A program made the translations under genes and the position numbers. A DNA stretch of 64,000 nt from Robinsoniella peoriensis. Lineage in GTDB: Bacteria; Bacillota; Clostridia; Lachnospirales; Lachnospiraceae. Within the stretch, counting starts at the first letter, position 1, and the number at the start of each line of letters is the position of its first letter. The notes under the pieces were generated by a model. The model saw only the letters and a list, made by a program, of their open reading frames with translations, was not told the DNA's origin and made no database searches. Shown one piece after another: positions 44,457 through 52,419 of this stretch. The stretch is from the NCBI RefSeq assembly GCF_042680125.1, contig NZ_JBHTNY010000011.1; one strand, written 5' to 3'.

Positions 44457-45164
44457 ATGAACACAAAGGGAAGTTTGAAAAGAGAAAGATTTGCAGTAGG
44501 ATATAATAAATATAAAATATTTTGGATTTTTATGATGGGAGGGATAATGGGATGCATCCTGGAGACAATCTGGTGCTATTTTGCATTTGGGGAAATTTCC
44601 AGCAGAACCAGTAACCTATTCCTGCCATTCAGTTCCGTATGGGGGCTTGGATGCGCCTTATTTACTGTTTTTTTACATAGCACGAAAGAAATGAAAACTT
44701 TTAATATATTCATTAAAGGATATGTTTTAGGGGGCATATTTGAATTTATCTGCGGTTATGTCTGCCAGGTGATGCTGGGGGTTACATTTTGGGACTATTC
44801 CGGATTGCCCTTTACCCTGGGACATTATGTGAATTTAATATTCTGTATTTTCTGGGGAGTGGTAGCAATCGCCTGGGCAAAATGGGTTTATCCGCTTCTT
44901 TCCGGATTAATTGAACGGGCGCCGAGAAAAGCAGGGATCTTAGTAACAAAAATAGCGGTATGTTTTATGGTAGTGACTGCAACCATATCTGGTGTGGCGC
45001 TGCTTCGTATGTCAGAGAGACAGTTAAACAGACCTGCTAAAAATGTGGTGGAAATAAGGTTGGATAAATATTTTCCCGACCATGTAATGAAAAAGTACTT
45101 TCCGAAAATGAAATATATCTCAGAACCTCATTTGAGAGGTGATGTGGTGAAATCGGATACATAA
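44457..45164 (+). CDS. CmpB-type membrane protein
   Basis: A 235-residue, more distant member of the ABC_trans_CmpB family: GGIMGCILETIWCYF near 29, FLPFSSVWGLGCALFTVF near 60, FEFICGYVCQVML near 97 and FWDYSGLPFTLGHYVN near 113 keep the family pattern. About six hydrophobic segments, then a soluble tail. It follows leader copy 3. Function unknown. Confidence 0.75.
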   Translation: MNTKGSLKRERFAVGYNKYKIFWIFMMGGIMGCILETIWCYFAFGEISSRTSNLFLPFSSVWGLGCALFTVFLHSTKEMKTFNIFIKGYVLGGIFEFICGYVCQVMLGVTFWDYSGLPFTLGHYVNLIFCIFWGVVAIAWAKWVYPLLSGLIERAPRKAGILVTKIAVCFMVVTATISGVALLRMSERQLNRPAKNVVEIRLDKYFPDHVMKKYFPKMKYISEPHLRGDVVKSDT

Positions 45165-45230
45165 AATAAAGGAAATAATCCCTGAACCCGTGCAGTTATT
45201 AGGGGAATCATGATTTGTATTTTTTATTGA

Positions 45231-45286
45231 TTGAAATTATCCCTGATTCATATTATAATAAAAGACAAATGTTAAAGTTACTTTAA
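45231..45286 (+). promoter_or_regulatory. Promoter and palindrome upstream of merR
   Basis: TTGAAA (45231-45236) and TATAAT (45254-45259), 17-base spacer. The palindrome TTAAAGTTACTTTAA (45272-45286) lies just after it and could bind the MerR protein. Confidence 0.6.
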
Positions 45287-45308
45287 TGTATGATAAGGGG
45301 GTCATATT

Positions 45309-45752
45309 ATGGAATATAAAATAAAGCAGGTTTCTGAAATAACGGGATTACCGGCATCAACACTGCGCTATTATGAAAAAGAACAGTTGCTGCCAACTGT
45401 AAAGAGAAATGAAGCAGGTGTTCGGATTTACAATGACAAAGATCTTGACTGGATATCGATTATATCCTGCCTGAAAGCAACGGATATGCCAATAGCCGAC
45501 ATTCGCAGATTTGTAGCACTGTGCGCAAAGGGAGATGTAACTTTGAAAGAACGCCGTCAGATGGTTATCGCGCATAAGCGCGTAGTGGAAAAGCATATAG
45601 AAGAACTGGAAAGCAATCTGGACCACATTAATTTTAAAGTAGAATATTATAATGCGGCATGCAGGCTGGGATCCGAGGCACCCCTTAAACAGATTAAATA
45701 TGTAGAATGCGATGATCAATGTGTTGTACGATTGAAGAATGCTGCCAGTTGA
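45309..45752 (+). CDS. MerR-family transcriptional regulator
   Basis: A 147-residue MerR protein. The HTH reads YKIKQVSEITGLPASTLRYY, followed by the wing and EKEQLLPTVKRNEAGVRIYN; a coiled coil for dimerisation follows (RRQMVIAHKRVVEKHIEELE). Two cysteines near the C-terminus (YNAACRLG, ECDDQCVV) are not an obvious metal site. It stands alone between its promoter and a symmetrical hairpin. Confidence 0.93.
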   Translation: MEYKIKQVSEITGLPASTLRYYEKEQLLPTVKRNEAGVRIYNDKDLDWISIISCLKATDMPIADIRRFVALCAKGDVTLKERRQMVIAHKRVVEKHIEELESNLDHINFKVEYYNAACRLGSEAPLKQIKYVECDDQCVVRLKNAAS

Positions 45753-45756
45753 GGGA

Positions 45757-45790
45757 AAGAAAGAGAGTGGAAAATTCCATTCTCTTTCTT
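45757..45790. terminator. Hairpin after merR
   Basis: AAGAAAGAGAGTGGAA pairs over 16 positions with TTCCATTCTCTTTCTT. The T-rich 3' arm makes it a probable terminator for merR. Confidence 0.6.
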
Positions 45791-45980
45791 ACTGCTGTGG
45801 TGTTTGTCGGGCTTAAAAGGGGTATTCTCCTGTTTTCCCTGTTTTAGGCAACACTTTTTTACAAAAAACACTAGACTATTTTGACGTTTTATGAGAAAAT
45901 GATATCAAGTATGGTGTTAAATATCTAACGATATGAACACGTACATATCCAAAGAATTCATTTTTGAAAGGAGTCTTAAA

Positions 45981-46673
45981 ATGATTTATTCACATGAAGT
46001 AGAAACGATGTGTAAAGTAGCGCAAGGCGTGGCTCATGGTGCTGCTCCGATCCCAGAAGAAGCAAAATGGGTAAAAGCAAAAGAAATTAAAGACATTTCC
46101 GGTTTAACACATGGTGTAGGCTGGTGTGCACCTCAGCAGGGTACCTGTAAATTAACATTAAATGTTAAAGAGGGCGTTATCCAGGAAGCATTAGTAGAGA
46201 CAATCGGATGTTCAGGTATGACTCATTCCGCAGCAATGGCTTCCGAAATCTTACCAGGAAGAACAATCCTTGAAGCTTTAAATACAGACTTAGTATGTGA
46301 CGCTATCAATACAGCAATGAGAGAATTATTCTTACAGATTGTTTATGGCAGAACACAGAGTGCTTTCTCAGAAGACGGACTTCCAATCGGTGCCGGACTT
46401 GAAGATTTAGGTAAAGGCCTCAGATCTCAGGTTGGTACAATGTATGGAACTCTTGCAAAAGGTCCTCGTTATCTTGAAATGACAGATGGCTATGTTACAG
46501 GTGTTGCTTTAGATGCAGATGATGAAATCATCGGTTACCAGTTCGTAAGTTTTGGTAAAATGATGGATTTCATCAAAGCAGGTGATGATGCTAACACAGC
46601 ATTTGAAAAAGCTAAAGGTCAGTATGGTAGAGTTGCAGACGCAGTGAAAATCATCGACCCAAGACATGAATAA
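45981..46673 (+). CDS. Fe-S cluster scaffold-like protein paired with GGGtGRT protein
   Basis: A 230-residue protein with a NifU_N-like core: HGVGWCAPQQGTCKLTL near residue 43, ETIGCSGMTHSAAMASEIL near 75 and LEALNTDLVCDAIN near 100 hold the conserved cysteines of the scaffold fold. The C-terminal 100 residues are extra compared with IscU. The start is ATG 45981 after AAAGGAG, not the upstream ATG 45933. It lies 17 nt before the GGGtGRT gene; the pair occurs together in many anaerobes and its task is unknown. Codons look highly adapted, so it is probably abundant. Confidence 0.82.
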   Translation: MIYSHEVETMCKVAQGVAHGAAPIPEEAKWVKAKEIKDISGLTHGVGWCAPQQGTCKLTLNVKEGVIQEALVETIGCSGMTHSAAMASEILPGRTILEALNTDLVCDAINTAMRELFLQIVYGRTQSAFSEDGLPIGAGLEDLGKGLRSQVGTMYGTLAKGPRYLEMTDGYVTGVALDADDEIIGYQFVSFGKMMDFIKAGDDANTAFEKAKGQYGRVADAVKIIDPRHE

Positions 46674-46690
46674 TAGAGGAGGGGAAAAGA

Positions 46691-47701
46691 ATGGCTTTAT
46701 TTGAATCATATGAAAGAAGAGAAAAACAAATTCTGGCTGTTTTAAAAGAGTATGGTATTAACTCTATTGAAGAAGCAGCAGAAGTTACAAAAGCAGCAGG
46801 CTTAGATGTATATAATCAGGTTGAAGGTATTCAGCCAATCTGTTTTGAAAATGCAAAATGGGCTTACACTGTAGGCGCAGCAATTGCAATCAAAAAAGAC
46901 TGCAGAAGAGCAGCAGATGCAGCAGCAGCTATCGGTGAAGGACTTCAGTCTTTCTGTATCCCGGGATCCGTTGCTGACCAGCGTAAAGTAGGTCTTGGAC
47001 ATGGTAACCTTGGTAAAATGTTACTGGAAGAAGACACAGAATGTTTTGCATTCTTAGCAGGCCATGAGTCTTTCGCAGCAGCTGAAGGCGCTATCGGTAT
47101 TGCAGAGAAAGCAAACAAGGTTCGTAAAAAACCATTACGCGTTATCTTAAACGGACTTGGAAAAGATGCAGCTCAGATCATCGCTCGTATCAACGGATTT
47201 ACATATGTTGAAACAGAGATGGACTACCACAAAGGCGAAGTAAAAGAAGTATTCCGTAAAGCATACTCTGAAGGACTTCGTGCAAAAGTTAACTGCTACG
47301 GTGCAAACGATGTAACAGAAGGTGTTGCTATCATGCACAAAGAAGCTGTTGACGTTTCCATCACAGGAAACTCCACAAACCCAACTCGTTTCCAGCATCC
47401 GGTAGCTGGTACTTACAAAAAAGAATGTGTTGATCAGGGTAAGAAATACTTCTCCGTAGCATCAGGCGGTGGTACAGGACGTACACTTCACCCGGATAAC
47501 ATGGCAGCAGGACCTGCTTCCTACGGTATGACAGATACTATGGGACGTATGCACTCTGATGCTCAGTTCGCTGGTTCATCTTCCGTACCTGCTCATGTTG
47601 AAATGATGGGTCTGATCGGTGCTGGTAACAACCCGATGGTTGGTATGACTGTTGCAGTTGCAGTTGCGATTGAAGAAGCTGCTAAGGCTGGGAAGTTCTA
47701 A
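46691..47701 (+). CDS. GGGtGRT protein
   Basis: A 336-residue protein named after its motif, here SGGGTGRTLHPDNM near residue 255. Other conserved parts: LGHGNLGKMLLEEDTECFAF near 101, FLAGHESFAAAEGAIGIAEK near 120 and the C-terminal MMGLIGAGNNPMVGMTVAVA near 306. The function is unknown; it always appears next to a NifU-like scaffold, which suggests a metal or Fe-S role. AGAGGAGGGG precedes the ATG. Confidence 0.88.
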   Translation: MALFESYERREKQILAVLKEYGINSIEEAAEVTKAAGLDVYNQVEGIQPICFENAKWAYTVGAAIAIKKDCRRAADAAAAIGEGLQSFCIPGSVADQRKVGLGHGNLGKMLLEEDTECFAFLAGHESFAAAEGAIGIAEKANKVRKKPLRVILNGLGKDAAQIIARINGFTYVETEMDYHKGEVKEVFRKAYSEGLRAKVNCYGANDVTEGVAIMHKEAVDVSITGNSTNPTRFQHPVAGTYKKECVDQGKKYFSVASGGGTGRTLHPDNMAAGPASYGMTDTMGRMHSDAQFAGSSSVPAHVEMMGLIGAGNNPMVGMTVAVAVAIEEAAKAGKF

Positions 47702-47841
47702 GGAATCCTTTGTTTTCAAGGGTTTTCAAGGATTATAGACGTTGTGAGATTTGGTGAAATGGTGTGTAAAGTGATGTGTAACTCGCAAGCAACTCACACG
47801 AACAACTCAGAAATTTTAGATTGAATATTGAGTAGTATTTT

Positions 47842-47882
47842 GGAGATGTATCAATTTCGGTTGGTACATCTCTTTGTTTTTT
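47842..47882 (+). terminator. Terminator-like hairpin after the GGGtGRT gene
   Basis: GAGATGTA pairs with TACATCTC, enclosing a second small pairing, followed by TTTGTTTTTTG. Confidence 0.75.
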
Positions 47883-48276
47883 GATTTTCTTTATCTAAGT
47901 ATATAATTGCACCATAGTATGGTGAGTATATACTTTTTTAGTAATATCGTGATTGCATGTCCCACATTAGGAAGAACACAGATATGAAAAAATTTATTGA
48001 TAAAGTATCAGTTTTGTGTAAAATTGATTGACAATGTTCTTGTTTCTGTCAGATGTGGTCAGCAGCACACATGCAACTCACAAGCCCTCTCTAAAAATTG
48101 GGAATCTCCCCATTAAGGCGGAGGAGCGGGGGATACTGGGTAACAATATTATTACGGAGTATTGGGAGCAAAGTCTAAAAATTAGCTACAGTAGAGCAGG
48201 AACAGGCACGCGTTATGCTAATGGGCATTTTACTAAGTTTATGTGAAAAAAGGCTAATAATGAGCAATAAGATTAA

Positions 48277-48320
48277 CTTTGCATGAATTTTATAAATAAA
48301 TATATAAAATTCATGCAAAG
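48277..48320. repeat. Perfect 18-bp inverted repeat
   Basis: CTTTGCATGAATTTTATA (48277-48294) and its exact complement (48303-48320) enclose 8 bases. It lies 3' of the proline-rich gene on the minus strand, so it may be that gene's terminator, though neither side has a T run. Confidence 0.7.
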
Positions 48321-48401
48321 AGTCACTATTCAGGGGTGAAAAGTTTAATAATAATTCTATTATAAAATTTTATTAAAATTGAAATCCATTATTAGTTGCT
48401 A

Positions 48402-49160
48402 TCACCTATTCGAAGACCTGGGTCTCTCAGGAGACCTGGGAGGTTGCGGAGGCCTAGGAGGCCTGGGAGGTCCCGGAGGCTGCGGAGGCCTGGGAGGTTG
48501 CGGGGGCCTGGGAGGTTGCGGAGGCCTAGGAGGTCTCGGAGGTTGCGGAGGCCTAGGAGGTCCCGGAGGCTGCGGAGGTCTCGGAGGTTGCGGAGGCCTG
48601 GGAGGCTGCGGAGGTCTCGGAGGTTGCGGAGGCCTGGGAGGCTGCGGAGGCCTAGGAGGTCTCGGAGGCTGCGGAGGTCTCGGAGGTTGCGGAGGCCTGG
48701 GGGGCTGCGGAGGTCTCGGAGGTTGCGGAGGCCTGGGAGGTTGCGGGGGCCTGGGAGGCTGCGGAGGTCTGGGAGGCACAGGAGGTCTCGGTGGTACTGG
48801 TACCGGTGGCCATGGCGGTATCGGAATCGGAGCACTTCTTTGAACAGCTACCCAAAAAGCATTTGATTGAGGAGGTATGCTCGCAGTCATAATTGGTGAA
48901 AAAGCAACATTTACCAGTGAACCCCTTTGAATACAGCATAAACATATGCTTTGTCCAAATGAATTTATTACGATTGTCTGATTGCTGAGATTTAATCTGA
49001 TATTCTGTATAGATATCATATTATTTATATCTGGTACAGCGTAGGAAACTAGTATACTGCCATTAGAGTTATTAAAACAAGAAACATCTTCTACGAAAGC
49101 ATTGTTTATTCGCATAATGTTTCCCTGTTGAAACATAGTTCCAGGAGGATCATTATTCAT
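48402..49160 (-). CDS. Hypothetical protein with a long PPQPPR repeat tail
   Basis: A 252-residue minus-strand protein. Residues 1-108 are a non-repetitive domain (NNAFVEDVSCFNNSNGSILV..., then CLCCIQRGSLVNVAFSP) that I do not recognise. Residues 112-245 are (Pro-Pro-Gln-Pro-Pro-Arg)n, a stiff polyproline rod, encoded by an 18-base DNA repeat. No signal peptide is seen. I prefer this strand because the non-repeat domain reads well and a GGTGG precedes the start. The plus-strand frame (glycine-rich, 48379-48843) has a TTG start and no ribosome site. Confidence 0.6.
   Translation of the reverse strand: MNNDPPGTMFQQGNIMRINNAFVEDVSCFNNSNGSILVSYAVPDINNMISIQNIRLNLSNQTIVINSFGQSICLCCIQRGSLVNVAFSPIMTASIPPQSNAFWVAVQRSAPIPIPPWPPVPVPPRPPVPPRPPQPPRPPQPPRPPQPPRPPQPPRPPQPPRPPQPPRPPRPPQPPRPPQPPRPPQPPRPPQPPRPPQPPGPPRPPQPPRPPRPPQPPRPPQPPRPPQPPGPPRPPRPPQPPRSPERPRSSNR
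48427..48790. repeat. 9/18-base tandem repeat array, GC-rich
   Basis: About twenty 18-base units, close to GGAGGTTGCGGAGGCCTG on the plus strand, with variants at the third and last positions (TTGC/CTGC, CCTG/TCTC). All three plus-strand frames stay open across it. Its composition is far from the AT-rich surroundings. Confidence 0.9.
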
Positions 49161-49230
49161 GTAATGCCACCAATAATTATTTTATAGCAGTATATGCAAA
49201 TTTTGCTGAAATGTGAGCCTGGATAATAGA

Positions 49231-49262
49231 ATAAGCTCCGGCATTATAAGCCAGAGCTTTAT
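49231..49262. terminator. Hairpin between the small peptide gene and the PPQPPR gene
   Basis: AAGCTC-GGC pairs with GCC-GAGCTT around ATTATAA; probable terminator for the minus-strand peptide gene at 49295. Confidence 0.5.
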
Positions 49263-49294
49263 TAAGAAGATTTAATCGCTATTAATGTTAAGAG

Positions 49295-49432
49295 TTAAAT
49301 TTTTCTGTTAATTTCAACATGTGCTTCCAAAATTCCCTTTTTAACGGCAGTCTTAATGATCCAGTATAGTAAAAAAGCTCCACCTACAAATATACAGGCA
49401 TAAATCAAAAACAAAATTGGTACAACTGTCAT
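49295..49432 (-). CDS. 45-residue single-pass membrane peptide
   Basis: Below the usual length cut-off but convincing. Reads MTVVPILFLIYACIFVGGAF, then LLYWIIKTAVKKGILEAHVE and a short basic end. One transmembrane helix (about residues 3-26) and an amphipathic cytoplasmic tail. GGGAGG stands 7-8 nt before the ATG on the minus strand. It resembles what NCBI names DUF6019 in Firmicutes (from memory, unverified). Function unknown. Confidence 0.7.
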   Translation of the reverse strand: MTVVPILFLIYACIFVGGAFLLYWIIKTAVKKGILEAHVEINRKI

Positions 49433-49583
49433 AAACTTTCCTCCCTCGTATTTTATATACTTCTTTATTAATTATAAGTTATTAAAGTATAATTGTCAAA
49501 GGATCTGATTTATGTTTCGATGATGATAAAAATGTCTCAAAATGATGTTCTGATTTATAATAAATGACGTGTTGATCTACCTC

Positions 49584-50315
49584 TCACGATATTTCATACA
49601 CATCCTGCTCTTTATACCGCATTCCGCGAAGGCCCCACAGCATGCCGATCTGATTTAATTTTTCGACTTTTTCACTTTCCAGAAGATAGAATCTGGTACC
49701 GCGCTGCCGTTCCCGTTGTGAATTAATCCAGGATCCCAGCCGGAAGCCGTCTTTTGTGACGTAGTCTAAGGGAATATTTAAATGACCGTAGGTTTCATAA
49801 TACAGTTTGGCATCCTGATACCATTCCATCCATCCGCGGCGGTTTCTGAGTTTCCAGCTTATACCCAGTTCTTCCAATTTGAAACGCTGGCGGCAATCCA
49901 TTTTGTTTTGCCAGTATCGTTTTCTTTGATAACTGATCCATTCACCAATAGGCAATTGCCGGTAAACTATATTTCTGGGTATGTCAATATTTCCATTTTC
50001 TGCATAATAGTCTTTGCAGTAGTTATACCAGGTTTCCCATTCCGTTCGGATTTCCATAGTCCAGATCATGCCAATCTGGTTTAACAGATATATTTTCCTG
50101 GCATCAATCCGATACGTTCCTTTTTGGCGATAGGCCGCCCGTTGTCTTTCAATCCAGCGCCCCAGAAGATATCCGCTATCAGTTTTGTATTTAGTTGGAA
50201 TTTTTAATGTTTTGTTGGCTGTGTAATATTCTTTTGCTAATAGATACCACTCGTCCCAGGAAAGACGGGTGTAATTTCGATTATTTTTCTGATTCATAGA
50301 AGTTTCACGCCTCAT
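49584..50315 (-). CDS. Stand-alone helicase-associated (HA) repeat protein
   Basis: A 243-residue protein made only of three HA repeats (PF03457-like), each about 70 residues: WDEWYLLAKEYYTANKTLKI..LGRWIERQR, WETWYNYCKDYYAENGNIDI..IGEWISYQR and WMEWYQDAKLYYETYGHLNI..LGSWINSQR, with LNQIGMIW/LEELGISW/LNQIGMLW ends. HA repeats are normally tails of large helicases of mobile elements or restriction-like systems and probably bind DNA. Here no helicase is in the window. Two starts are possible (50315 and 50297). Confidence 0.85.
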   Translation of the reverse strand: MRRETSMNQKNNRNYTRLSWDEWYLLAKEYYTANKTLKIPTKYKTDSGYLLGRWIERQRAAYRQKGTYRIDARKIYLLNQIGMIWTMEIRTEWETWYNYCKDYYAENGNIDIPRNIVYRQLPIGEWISYQRKRYWQNKMDCRQRFKLEELGISWKLRNRRGWMEWYQDAKLYYETYGHLNIPLDYVTKDGFRLGSWINSQRERQRGTRFYLLESEKVEKLNQIGMLWGLRGMRYKEQDVYEIS

Positions 50316-50775
50316 TTCTCATTTGCTTTCCATATTGCATCAACTTTAATTTTTAAAAGTATAGCATAAGAAAACAATTGATGATCAGCGTTGTACTGAA
50401 TAGCAGTTTTTTTGCTATGAATCGACTTTTTACGTATAATAATATAAAAAAATTAATATACAGTTATACTGTGCCAATGATGAAAATTATAGTATAATAC
50501 AATGGAGTTTGATATAAGAAGCAATTTTAGGGATGGAATATCTGACTGACAATATAGAAAACAGAGAAATTACCCCATAAAAGAGGGAGGGCCAGTATCT
50601 ATAGATACTGGCGAGTTATGAAAAAGATTATTAACTAAGTATTTGGTTTTACAAGTATTACTATAAAGCTTAGATATGAATAATTTATGTCTGTCAGTTA
50701 AATGATTTGTAAAGGATTTAAGTGAAAATATGAACATGTTGGATGGTAGTGGATATACAAGGAGACTTATATATA
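50316..50775. other. Intergenic region with repeat element A
   Basis: No gene is visible in these 460 bases. The first half is very AT-rich; the second half contains repeat element A (50574-50675). Confidence 0.6.
50574..50675. repeat. Structured repeat element, copy A
   Basis: CCCATAAAAGAGGGAG, the hairpin GCCAGTATCTATAGATACTGGC (50591-50612) in its exact centre, then GAGTTATGAAAAAGATT and, after a variable part, ACAAGTATTACTATAA. Copy B is at 62679. It lies about 100 bases upstream of the response regulator gene. Confidence 0.7.
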
Positions 50776-51453
50776 ATGAAAGAAATTTTACTGTTAGAAG
50801 ATGATGAAGTATTAAGTTCCGGAATTTTAATGGCATTGAATAGAGAAAATTATCGGTTTACCCAATGTTTTACAATAGCGGCGGCTAAGGAAGCAATTAA
50901 CAGACAGACATTTGATTTGCTGGTACTGGATATTAACCTGCCCGATGGCAGTGGTTTTGATTTATGCCGTGAGATACGCAAAAACAGCAAGGTTCCCATC
51001 ATTCTTCTTACTGCGAGGGATATGGAACTGGATATTGTCGCAGGATTGGAATCCGGTGCAGATGATTATATTACTAAGCCGTTCAGTCTTATGGTTTTGA
51101 GGGCAAGGGTAAATGCGTTATTCAGGCGTTTTGAACCTGGTGAAAGTCCGGGAGAATATGTAATTGATTCTTTTGTATTTAATTTTACAAAGATGGAATT
51201 TTATAAAAATAATGTGCAGGTGGAATTGAGTAAAACAGAGCAGAAGCTGCTGTATTTATTTGTAATGAACCGGAATATTACGCTATCCCGCAATATGATG
51301 CTGGAGCGAATCTGGCCCGATGGAACAGAGTATGTGGAAGACAATGCCTTATCAGTGACCATTCGAAGACTGCGGGATAAATTGGAAGACAACCCATCCA
51401 AACCGGAATATATAAAGACGGTATACGGGTTGGGTTACGTATGGGTGAGCTAA
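50776..51453 (+). CDS. OmpR-type response regulator
   Basis: A 225-residue regulator: receiver domain (ILLLEDDEVLSSGILMA; phospho-acceptor in LLVLDINLPDGSG near 52; DDYITKPFSLMVLRARVNAL) and a winged-helix Trans_reg_C domain (VELSKTEQKLLYLF; DNALSVTIRRLRDKLEDN). The start is ATG 50776 after GGAG. Followed by a kinase, ATPase and FtsX-type permease: the layout of Bce-like peptide antibiotic resistance modules. Confidence 0.95.
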   Translation: MKEILLLEDDEVLSSGILMALNRENYRFTQCFTIAAAKEAINRQTFDLLVLDINLPDGSGFDLCREIRKNSKVPIILLTARDMELDIVAGLESGADDYITKPFSLMVLRARVNALFRRFEPGESPGEYVIDSFVFNFTKMEFYKNNVQVELSKTEQKLLYLFVMNRNITLSRNMMLERIWPDGTEYVEDNALSVTIRRLRDKLEDNPSKPEYIKTVYGLGYVWVS

Positions 51454-51501
51454 AAGGCTCCGGCATATGCAGAAGTCATGAAATTGAAAATGGAGGAAAA
51501 C

Positions 51502-52419
51502 ATGGATATACAAATGATCGTCTGCATTACCATTGTTTTCATAGTTTTGGCAGCGGCGATAATGGTAGTCTTGTGGTATCGTCAGTCGGTGAAGAAAACG
51601 ATGCAGATAGTGTTAAATCGGATTAACGAAGCGATAGCGGGAAATTACAGTGAAACAAAATATGATGAATCGATGATGTCTGCAATAGAAGAGAGATTGA
51701 ATCAGTTTCTTACGATTTCACAGGAGACAAAGCAGATCACCACGAAAGAGCGGGATACTATAAAATCCCTGGTATCTGATATTTCCCATCAAACGAGGAT
51801 ACCCTTGTCCAATATTCTGCTGTATTCACAACTGCTTGAGGAAAAACAAAACTTACCGGAGGATATATCAGGGATAGTGAAGCAGATTCAGAACCAGGCT
51901 GATAAGCTGGATTTCCTGATTAAAGCATTGGTAAAATCGTCATATCTGGAAAATGAATTGATTTCCATTGCTGCTGTACCCGAACGAATAGATAAGTTAG
52001 TGCTGTTATCATGTCAGGAAGTAGAGATGCAGGCATTGCAAAAAGAGATGGTAATTGAATATGAAGAATGTGGATTATCCTGTAGTTTTGATTTAAAGTG
52101 GACATTAGAAGCAGTTAGCAATATATTAGAGAATGCAGTTAAATATTCTCCGGCACAATCAAAGGTTGTCATAAAAGTGCAGGCTTACGAGATGTTTTAC
52201 CGAATAGACATACAGGACTCCGGTATGGGGATTTCAGAAGAAGAACAAGGACTGATATTTCAACGATTTTACCGTTCACCTAAGGTACAAAAGGAGAAAG
52301 GGCTTGGGATAGGGCTTTATCTTGCACGGGAGATTATTATAAGGCAGGGTGGATATATTAAGGTGAAGTCAGAGCCGGGCAGCGGGGCGCTATTCTCTAT
52401 ATTTTTAAGTCACAAATAA
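51502..52419 (+). CDS. Sensor histidine kinase with a single membrane helix
   Basis: A 305-residue kinase. One N-terminal hydrophobic segment (residues 3-27) with no extracytoplasmic domain, a HisKA box (LVSDISHQTRIPLSNILLYS near 95), and HATPase motifs (NILENAVKYSP, DSGMGISEEE, GLGIGLYLAREI). BceS-type kinases usually have two helices; here only one is visible, so sensing must come from the transporter. ATG 51502 follows GGAGG; ATG 51478 lies before it. Confidence 0.92.
   Translation: MDIQMIVCITIVFIVLAAAIMVVLWYRQSVKKTMQIVLNRINEAIAGNYSETKYDESMMSAIEERLNQFLTISQETKQITTKERDTIKSLVSDISHQTRIPLSNILLYSQLLEEKQNLPEDISGIVKQIQNQADKLDFLIKALVKSSYLENELISIAAVPERIDKLVLLSCQEVEMQALQKEMVIEYEECGLSCSFDLKWTLEAVSNILENAVKYSPAQSKVVIKVQAYEMFYRIDIQDSGMGISEEEQGLIFQRFYRSPKVQKEKGLGIGLYLAREIIIRQGGYIKVKSEPGSGALFSIFLSHK

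Larger units (their letters stand above)
47702..48401. other. 700-base region without a convincing gene
   Basis: It holds a terminator (47842-47882), a perfect palindrome (48277-48320) and no ORF with start signals. The GGGtGRT frame stays open for 40 codons after its stop (to 47824, ending NSQATHTNNSEILD). I have a vague impression of an integrase tail there but cannot support it. A 72-codon frame at 48028 has no ribosome binding site. Confidence 0.5.

Noticed and set aside
48028..48246. 72-codon ORF in the 700-base gap
   Set aside because: No ribosome binding site and no protein-like features.
48427..48790. CRISPR array
   Set aside because: The units are contiguous 18-base repeats without unique spacers, and no cas genes are present.
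48379..48843. Glycine-rich plus-strand ORF across the tandem repeat
   Set aside because: It starts at a TTG without ribosome binding site and consists of the repeat only. The minus-strand frame has an additional ordinary domain and a better start.
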